64,000 nt of DNA. Origin: Pseudomonas protegens. Lineage in GTDB: Bacteria > Pseudomonadota > Gammaproteobacteria > Pseudomonadales > Pseudomonadaceae. Where the stretch lies: assembly GCF_003363755.1 (NCBI RefSeq), contig NZ_CP031396.1, positions 4,744,501 through 4,808,500 of the forward strand, given 5' to 3'. This document shows, piece by piece, positions 16,540-23,800 of this stretch (position 1 is the first letter of the stretch; each line of letters begins with the position of its first letter). The notes beneath the pieces are model-generated. The model had not been told where the DNA came from and did no database searches. It saw nothing but the letters and a program-made list of their open reading frames with translations. The translations under genes were made by a program, and so were the position numbers.

Positions 16540-17160
16540 ATGGAAAACAAATCCTCAGCCCATTACCAACGTTTATTCCGCCAGCGCCTGCGTGATCAGG
16601 GCTTGGTGAAAAAGGAAGTCTGGATACTGCCCGAGAACGCCCAGGCGTTGCTGGCGGTTGAACGCAAACTGCGTCAGCCCTTTGACGGGCTGGCTCCTGT
16701 GGAAAAGGATGGAGAAATGAGCATGCCGCAGATCTGGAATGCCCGATCGCTGTGCCAGGCCCTGATGGCCACCGAGTTGTTCAGCAGCGGCGAAGCCAGC
16801 ATTGAACTGCTTGAAGGCGCCGAACCGAGCTTGCACGTGACCATGCGCGAATACGGCGACCTGCCGCTGTTTGTCGCCCTGTCCGGCGAGCAGATCCTGG
16901 TCGAAGCCCTGCTCTGGCCGCAAAGCGAAGTCACCGATGTGCAAGCCTTCAATGAAGAAGTGCTGCTCAGCCGCCAGTTGTTCCCGCTGTCGAGCATCGG
17001 CCTGGAAACCGGCTTGGGCGGCGAGCGCTTCTACATGATGTTCGGTGCGCTCAGCGCCACCTCGATCCTCTCCAACGTGCTTTACGAGATCGAAACCCTG
17101 GCCAGCAACGTGATCAGGGCTACCGAGGCCTATGAAGGCTACCTGAAGGCTCAGGCCTGA
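16540..17160 (+). CDS. YjfI-like protein (DUF2170)
   Basis: This soluble 206-residue protein is the first gene of the membrane module. It starts MENKSSAHYQRLFRQRLRDQ, a basic helical start, followed by a mixed alpha/beta domain (LFSSGEASIELLEG, GDLPLFVALSGEQILVEALLW). The sequence resembles YjfI of E. coli, which is encoded next to a PspA homologue (YjfJ), as it is here. The biochemical function is unknown. Linkage to PspA and flotillin genes suggests an envelope role. The pspA-like gene starts 15 bases after the stop, so co-translation is likely. Confidence 0.82.
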   Translation: MENKSSAHYQRLFRQRLRDQGLVKKEVWILPENAQALLAVERKLRQPFDGLAPVEKDGEMSMPQIWNARSLCQALMATELFSSGEASIELLEGAEPSLHVTMREYGDLPLFVALSGEQILVEALLWPQSEVTDVQAFNEEVLLSRQLFPLSSIGLETGLGGERFYMMFGALSATSILSNVLYEIETLASNVIRATEAYEGYLKAQA

Positions 17161-17175
17161 CCTGGAGGAATGCAC

Positions 17176-17871
17176 ATGAACGTATGGAGCAAGTTGCTTA
17201 CCGCCCTGCGCGGTGGCGCCAATGAGGCGGGCGAAGCCATGGTGGACAGCCAGGCCCTGAGGATTCTCGATCAGGAAATCCGCGACGCCGACCAGGAACT
17301 GCGCAAGTCCAAGGAAGCCCTGGCCGAAATCATGGCCCGGCAGAAACTCGCCGCCGAGCGCGCCAATGGCAGCGCGGCGAAGATCGCCGAGTATGAAAGC
17401 TACGCCCTCAAGGCCCTGGAAGCGGGTAATGAAAATCTTGCCCAGGAAGTGGCGCAGAAGATCGCCAATCTGGAAAATGACCTGGCGGTCGAGCGCGAGC
17501 AGGCCGATGGCTTTGCCGCCAGCGTGGCCCAATTGCGCAAGGCTGTGACCCAGGCCGAAGGCAATATCAAACATCTGAAACAACAGGTGGATACCGTCAA
17601 GGCCACCGAGAGCGTGCAGAAGGCTCAGCAGGCCGTGGCCCAGCGCTACGGTGGCTCGCAGAGCAAGCTGCACACCGCGGTGGAGTCCCTGGAGCGGATC
17701 AAGCAGAAGCAGGCCGAGCGTGCGGCGAAGATGGAAGCCGCAGCGGAGCTGGCCAGCACCAGCAACCCCGACGATGCCCTGGACGCCAAGTTGCGCGAGG
17801 CCGGGATCGTCGCCGGCAGCACCAGCGCCGACAGCGTGCTGGCGCGCCTCAAGGATCGCAACAAGTCCTGA
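17176..17871 (+). CDS. PspA/IM30 (YjfJ-like) membrane-stress protein
   Basis: The PspA/Vipp1/ESCRT-III superfamily builds oligomers that bind stressed inner membranes. The 231-residue product is almost wholly helical coiled coil (about 25-190), with an amphipathic N-terminus (MNVWSKLLTALRGG) and the ILDQEIRDADQELRKSKEAL segment typical of the family. GGAGG at 17164-17168 is 7 bases from the ATG at 17176, so that start is preferred over 17170. No PspF or PspBC genes accompany it, so regulation must differ from the classical Psp response. The nearest partners are YjfI upstream and a YqiJ/flotillin pair downstream. Confidence 0.9.
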   Translation: MNVWSKLLTALRGGANEAGEAMVDSQALRILDQEIRDADQELRKSKEALAEIMARQKLAAERANGSAAKIAEYESYALKALEAGNENLAQEVAQKIANLENDLAVEREQADGFAASVAQLRKAVTQAEGNIKHLKQQVDTVKATESVQKAQQAVAQRYGGSQSKLHTAVESLERIKQKQAERAAKMEAAAELASTSNPDDALDAKLREAGIVAGSTSADSVLARLKDRNKS

Positions 17872-17937
17872 TTCATCGTTGTGTTGTAGGGGCGGGGCCG
17901 ATGGGCCTTGCCCGGCTTTTTCAGGGATAGGAAAGCA

Positions 17938-18579
17938 ATGGAAATCTTCCTGCAGACAGTGTTGTCGTTCCCCACAGTGCTGTTCAGCTTCATGCTCTGC
18001 CTGGCGGTAATCTACTGGGCCGTGGTGGCCATGGGCATGCTCGAGGTCGATCTGCTGGACTTCGAGGCTGATTCGCTGCTCGAAGGCGCCCATGCCACTG
18101 AAGGCCTGGCCGGGCTGCTGATCAAGTTCAAGCTCAACGGGGTGCCGGTCACCCTGGTGCTGACCCTGCTGATGTTCTTCAGCTGGTTTTTGACCTATTT
18201 CGCCGAACTCTACGTCCTCAGCCACCTGCCCCTGGGTTGGCTGCGTTATCCCCTGGGCCTGTTGCTGGCTGTGGTTGCGCTGTTTCTGGCGGCCCCCCTC
18301 AGCGCGGCCATCTGCCGTCCGCTGCGTCCGCTGTTTCACAAGATGGAAGCCACCAGCAGCCAGTCGGTGCTGGGGCAGACCGCCGTGGTACGCAGCGGCA
18401 GAGTCACCCTGGAACACGGCGAAGCCGTGCTCGAGAACGGCGGCGCGGGCCTGATCCTGCGTGTGCGTGCCGATGAGGCGCGAGCTTTCAAACGCGGCGA
18501 TCGCGTCGTGTTACTGGAGTATCTGGAGGCGCAACACGCCTATCGGGTCATTACCGAGGACGAGTTTCGCGGCCTCTGA
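17938..18579 (+). CDS. yqiJ: YqiJ/NfeD-like inner-membrane protein with OB domain
   Basis: The 213-residue protein has three hydrophobic segments (about 5-28, 65-85, 97-118). A C-terminal OB-fold-like domain follows (from about 140: QSVLGQTAVVRSGRVTLE ... GDRVVLLEYL). This is the architecture of NfeD/YqiJ proteins, which are normally encoded beside a flotillin and are thought to assist it. The ATG at 17938 has AGGAAAG upstream; the longer frame from 17908 reads through the ribosome binding site. The gene is 36 bases upstream of the flotillin gene. Confidence 0.85.
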   Translation: MEIFLQTVLSFPTVLFSFMLCLAVIYWAVVAMGMLEVDLLDFEADSLLEGAHATEGLAGLLIKFKLNGVPVTLVLTLLMFFSWFLTYFAELYVLSHLPLGWLRYPLGLLLAVVALFLAAPLSAAICRPLRPLFHKMEATSSQSVLGQTAVVRSGRVTLEHGEAVLENGGAGLILRVRADEARAFKRGDRVVLLEYLEAQHAYRVITEDEFRGL

Positions 18580-18615
18580 GCCCGGGCTTCCTCAGAATCA
18601 AAGGAGATTGATTGC

Positions 18616-20691
18616 ATGAATTTACCGTCGCTGCTGCCCATCCTGCTCGGGATCGGCCTCGTCGTCCTGGTGGTCTTCGGCCTGCTGGCCCTGTTCAAGG
18701 CCTTCTATATCAAGGTCCCCCAAGGCACGGCGCTGATCGTCAACGACATGTCCTCGACGCCCAAGGTGCACTTCACCGGCGCCCTGGTGTACCCGGTCAT
18801 CCACCTCAAGGAGTTCATGCGGATCTCGCTGATCACCCTGGAAGTCGACCGTCGGGCCAAGGATGGTCTGATCTGCCGCGACAACATGCGCGCCGACATC
18901 ACCGTGGCTTTCTACCTGCGGGTCAATGAAACCCAGGAAGACGTGCTCAAGGTGGCCAAGGCCATCGGTGTCGACCGTGCCTCCGACCGCGCTGCGGTCA
19001 ACGAGCTGTTCAACGCCAAGTTCTCCGAAGCGCTGAAGACCGTGGGCAAGCAGTTCGACTTCGTCCAGCTGTTCGAAAACCGCCAGGACTTCCGCGACCG
19101 CATCATCGAGATCATCGGCAACGACCTCAACGGCTATGTGCTGGAAGACGTGGCCATCGACTACCTGGAGCAGACCGCCAAGCACTCCCTGGACCCGAGC
19201 AACATCCTCGACGCCGAAGGTATCCGCAAGATCACCGAGCTGACCGCGGCGCAGAACGTCATCACCAACGAACTGGAGCGCAACCAGGAACTGGCGATCC
19301 AGAAGAAAAACGTCGAGACCCGCGAAGCCTCGCTGTCTCTGGAACGCCAGCAGGCCGACGCCGAAGCGCGGCAGAAGCGCGAGATCGAAACAATCCGCGC
19401 CCGCGAGGAAGCCGAGACCGCCAAGGTCAAGGAAGAAGAGCGCCTGAAGGCCGAGCAAGCACGCATTCAGTCGCAGCAGGAAATCGACGTGCGCACCGAG
19501 AACCATCAGCGCGAAGTCGAAGTGGCCCAGCAGAACCGTCAGCGTGCGGTGGTCATCGAAGTGGAGAAAGTCACCCGCGCCAAGGACCTGGAAGTAGTGG
19601 CCCGCGAGCGTGAAGTGGAACTGCAGCGCATCGAGAAAGAAAAGGCTCTGGAAGAGCAGCGCAAGAACATCGCCACCGTGATCCGTGAGCGGGTAGCGGT
19701 CGAGAAGACCGTGGCCCAGGAAGAAGAGCGGATCAAGGAAGTACGCGAAATTTCCGAAGCCGAACGCGCCAAGCAAGTGGTGGTGATCCAGGCCCAGGCC
19801 GAAGCCGAGCAGGATCTGGTGCGTCAGGTCAAACAGGCCGAAGCCGACGAGACTCGCTCCAAGCACAAGGCCGTGGAGATCAACAACCTGGCCCAGGCCG
19901 AACTGGAAGCGGCGGCCAAACAGGCCGAAGCCAAGAAGCGCCTGGCCGAAGGCCTGGAAGCCGAGCGCGCCGCGCCTGGTCTGGCCGATGCCCGCGTGCT
20001 GGAAATCACCGCAGCGGCCCAGGAAAAAGAAGGCCTGGCGCAAGCCCGCGTCCGCACCGAGCAGCTGATTGCCGAAGCTCGCGGCGAGCAGGAAAAAGGC
20101 CTGGCCGACGCCCGCGTCATGGAAGCCCAGGCGGCTGCCAAAGAGAAGGACGGCCTGGCGGAAGCCAAGGTCATGGAAGAGAAGCTCGGTGCTCAAGCCC
20201 GTGGCGAAGAGCAACTGGGCGCGGCCAAGGCCAAGGCCACCAAGGACCTGGGTTCGGCCGAAGCCGAAGTGCTGCTGCAGCGTCTGAACGCCGAAGCCGA
20301 AGGCCTGGGCAAGAAGTTCGGTGCCCTGGATTCCCTCAGCGACAGCGCTCGCCAGCACGAAGAGTTCCGCATGCAACTGGAGAAGAACTTCGAGGAAGCG
20401 ATGGCCGCCATCGCCGCCAACAAGGACATCGCCAAGGACCAGGCCGAAGTGCTGTCCGCCGCCCTCAGCAAGGCCAAGATCGAGATCGTCGGCGGCGAAG
20501 GCGACTTCTTCAATTCCTTCGCCAAATCGCTGTCGGTGGGCAAGGCCATCGAGGGCGTGGTGGGCAAGAGCCCGGTGGTCCAGGACGTCCTGGCACGCCT
20601 GCTCAACGGCAAGGGCGCACCGGCCGTTGCCGCTGAACTGGCCGCTGCTGTCGTCTCGCGCAAGGCCGAGGCGCCGTCTGCCGAAGCCTGA
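18616..20691 (+). CDS. yqiK: YqiK-type flotillin (SPFH/Band 7 protein)
   Basis: Flotillins form large oligomeric scaffolds on the inner membrane. The 691-residue protein has an N-terminal transmembrane helix (about 6-28) and an SPFH/Band 7 domain (about 35-230, with VPQGTALIVND and RRAKDGLICRDNMRADI). A very long Ala/Glu/Lys/Arg coiled coil (about 230-600) and a C-terminal oligomerisation region complete it. Residues 455-494 and 495-534 are an exact-length tandem repeat, each opening GLADARV, with 25 of 40 positions identical. YqiJ is encoded just upstream, as in E. coli. An intrinsic terminator lies between this gene and the ATPase gene. Confidence 0.93.
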   Translation: MNLPSLLPILLGIGLVVLVVFGLLALFKAFYIKVPQGTALIVNDMSSTPKVHFTGALVYPVIHLKEFMRISLITLEVDRRAKDGLICRDNMRADITVAFYLRVNETQEDVLKVAKAIGVDRASDRAAVNELFNAKFSEALKTVGKQFDFVQLFENRQDFRDRIIEIIGNDLNGYVLEDVAIDYLEQTAKHSLDPSNILDAEGIRKITELTAAQNVITNELERNQELAIQKKNVETREASLSLERQQADAEARQKREIETIRAREEAETAKVKEEERLKAEQARIQSQQEIDVRTENHQREVEVAQQNRQRAVVIEVEKVTRAKDLEVVAREREVELQRIEKEKALEEQRKNIATVIRERVAVEKTVAQEEERIKEVREISEAERAKQVVVIQAQAEAEQDLVRQVKQAEADETRSKHKAVEINNLAQAELEAAAKQAEAKKRLAEGLEAERAAPGLADARVLEITAAAQEKEGLAQARVRTEQLIAEARGEQEKGLADARVMEAQAAAKEKDGLAEAKVMEEKLGAQARGEEQLGAAKAKATKDLGSAEAEVLLQRLNAEAEGLGKKFGALDSLSDSARQHEEFRMQLEKNFEEAMAAIAANKDIAKDQAEVLSAALSKAKIEIVGGEGDFFNSFAKSLSVGKAIEGVVGKSPVVQDVLARLLNGKGAPAVAAELAAAVVSRKAEAPSAEA

Positions 20692-20709
20692 CCCACACCT
20701 GACACACCT

Positions 20710-20807
20710 GTAGCCGCTGCCGAAGGCTGCGACCGACTCCGTAGGAGGCGCAGCCCTTGAGGGCCTTCGGGCCCTCAAGCACGCACTCAGCCCGCGGCAG
20801 CGGCTAC
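20710..20807 (+). repeat. Large structured Pseudomonas intergenic repeat
   Basis: The outer arms GTAGCCGCTGCCG (20710-20722) and CGGCAGCGGCTAC (20795-20807) are perfect 13-bp inverted repeats. Inside is a 10-bp perfect hairpin (20756-20765 with 20770-20779) closed by a TTCG tetraloop. The motif GTAGCCGCTGCCG...GGCTGCGA is a common dispersed repeat in fluorescent Pseudomonas. In the mRNA it would protect the 3' end of the yjfI-yqiK transcript. Confidence 0.75.
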
Positions 20808-20826
20808 CGGCCTTGTGTCGGGTACC

Positions 20827-20857
20827 GGGCTCCAGGTTTGAGGAGCCCGCTTTTTTT
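20827..20857 (+). terminator. Intrinsic terminator inside the module, before the ATPase gene
   Basis: GGGCTCC (20827-20833) and GGAGCCC (20842-20848) form a 7-bp stem followed by GC and seven T. It stands 30 bases before the ATPase start codon. No promoter fits in those 30 bases, so ATPase expression appears to depend on read-through, or on a promoter upstream of the hairpin. Confidence 0.8.
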
Positions 20858-20887
20858 GCACACCGCCGTAGATCCAGGAAGGCCACG

Positions 20888-23800
20888 ATGTCGGACGCTC
20901 AAGTCGCAACTCCCCCGCAGGACGTATTGGACAAGGCCGTCGCCGAAGGCGGCGCCTATGAGGTGCTGCACAAGCGCCTGCTGGACCAGGGCCAGCGCCT
21001 GCGGGCCACCACCGACGACCTCAACCAGAGGCGTCTCGACGAGTTCGGCAACAGCCGCATGGAAGTGGTCGGGCGGGTGCGCATCCGCACCGAGAACAAC
21101 TGCATCGCCCGGGACATCGTCCAGGTCGGCGACTGCCTGTTGTTCGGCTACAACGTGTTCATCGGCCTGAAGAAGGAAACCAGCGTCGCCGACGTGTTTT
21201 CCCTCTATCGGCTGGTGGAAGAGGGCGAAGGCTACGAAGCCGAGCCCGTGCCCCTGGAAGGCAGCTTCCTGGCGGCCCAGGGCTTCCTCAACGATTTCAA
21301 CGAGCTCTACACCTATTACAAGAACACCCGCCTGCTGCAACTGGCGATCCGTGACGGCAAGCTGCTGGCGAGTTTCCAGATTGGCGAGCGCGTCACCGAT
21401 GTGCGGGTGTTCCGCTGGTCGATCTCGGTGGACGGACGGGATGTCCGGTACATCGACAACCGCGGCGAGCGGGATATCGCCCTGCCGGCGCCCTTCGATT
21501 TCGAATGGAAGAAGGCCACCCGCGAGATGGTGGTCGAAGGCCGCTTCCCGCACCTGAACATCCTCGACACGGTGTTCGTCGAAACCATCGGCGGCGACCT
21601 GACCATCAAGGTCGAGAACAACACCGAGTCGGGCCTGGGCATCTACCGCGAAGAGGTGCTGGACAAGACCCAGTCCCTGGACGATTCGCAGATCGAATTC
21701 GCCCGCCTGGGCAGCCTGATCCTGCTCAAGGTCCTGCCGTACCGCGAAGAGCAGTGGCGCTACCTGGTGTTCAACAGCCTGACTCGCCAGGTGGAGCGCA
21801 TCGACGCCATCGGCCTGGCCTGCGTGCAGTTGCCGGAAGACCACGGGATCATCTTCCCCGGTGGCTATTACCTGCAGAGCGGCGAGTACAAGACCTTCGA
21901 ACAGTCCATGGACGGCATGCGCTTCAAGCGCTCGGTACGCTCGCCCAACGGTGAAGATGTGCAGTACATCTTCTACCACCCGGAGCAGGGCCGCTCGGTG
22001 CTGCTGACCTACAACATGATCAACCGCCAGTTGCAGAACCCGTTGTTCGGCCACGGTTACGCGCGCCTGGAAGACGGGCGCATGGTGATCTTCGCCGCCG
22101 AAGGCGACGAGCCGACCCGGGTCCACCCGATGCAGGTCTGGCAGACCCCGTTCTTCACCGAGGAATACGCCGCGCGGCAACCGACCCGCAGCGGTTTCCT
22201 CGGGCGCATTGGCAATGCCGAACTGGTGCGCAGCGTTTCCGATCTCTACGACCTGTGCCGCGAGATCGACACCCCGGCGGTGTCGGTGCAGCGCTATTCG
22301 TTGCTGTGCCAGAACACCCGGCGCCTGTTCGATGTGTATCACTGGCTGGGCAGCGCCGAGCTCGAAGGCCTGGCCCCATTGCTGCGCGAGGTGGCCTCGA
22401 CCTCGGAGCTGGTGCTGGATGAATACGAGAAAGTCGAAAGCATCCGCCGCCAGTCGGACCAGGCCATGGTGGCCGCCGAGGCCAAGCAGAAAGCCCTGCT
22501 CGACAGCCTGCTGGTGGACAGCTGGGACCAGGTGCAGAGCTTCGTCGATGCGCTCAACGGCATCACTGCCCAGCGCGGCCTGCTGCTGACCATTCGCGAC
22601 TACCGCTACATCGACGTGGCGCGCATCGACGCCATGGAAGCCGATTTGCTCAAGGCCCAGGAGCGCACCGCCGCCGGCACCGCGACCTTCCTGGCCAGCG
22701 ACCAGGCTCTGCAGCCCTTCGTCACCCAGTTGGAAACCCTCGACGCCCAGGCGCAGAAAGCCGAGACCGTGGCTCAGCTCAGCGAGCCCTTGGGGGCCTT
22801 GCAAGCCATGGCTGGCGATCTGGACATGCTGTCGAGCCTGATGGCCTCGTTGCAGATCGAAGACGCCACCCAGCGCACCCGGATCATCGAATCCATCTCG
22901 CAGATCTACGCCCGCCTGAACCAGGCCAAGGCCCGCGCCGAGCAACGGCGCAAGGGCCTGGGCTCGACCGAGACCGTGGCCCAGTTCGGGGCCCAGTTCA
23001 AACTCTTCAGCCAGGGCATCACCAATGCCCTGGCCCAGGCCCAGGACCCCGAGCGCTGCGACGAGCAACTGTCGCGCTTGTTGGTGCAGTTGGAGGAGTT
23101 GGAGAGCCGCTTCGGCGATCACGAACAGTTTCTCGGCGACATCCTCGGCAAACGTGAGGAGTTGCTGGAAACCTTCGAGGCCCACAAGCAATCGCTGCTC
23201 GACGAGCGCCAGCGCAAGGCCCAGGGCCTGCTGGACGCGGCGCGGCGGATTCTCGACAGCCTCGGCCGGCGCACCGCCAAGTTCACCCAGGCCGAGGAGC
23301 TCAATGCGTTCTTCGCCGCCGACCCGCTGATCCTCAAGCTGCGGGAGTTGGCCGAGCGCTTGCGCGAGCTCAAGGACAGCGTCAAGGCTGACGACGTCGA
23401 GTCGCGCCTCAAGGGCGCCCGGGATCAGGCCGTTCGGGCCCTGCGCGACAAGACCGAGCTGTTCGAAGAGGGCGGCAACGTCATCAAGCTGGGGCCGCGT
23501 CATCGCTTCAGCGTCAACACCCAGGAGCTGGACCTGACCCTGATGCCCCGGGGCGACGAACTGCACCTGCACCTCACCGGCACGGATTTCCTCGAACCTC
23601 TGCGCGACCCCGAGCTGGAAGCCCTGCGCGACTTCTGGCAGGTGGCCCTGGAGTCGGAATCGGCCCAGCTGTACCGCGCTGAGTACCTGGCCGGGCAAGT
23701 GCTGGACGCTGCCGACCGGGGCGTGGAAGGGCTGAGCCTGGAAAGCCTGAAACCCTTGCTGGCGCAGCCTGAGGAATTGGCGCGGGTGATCCGCGACTTC

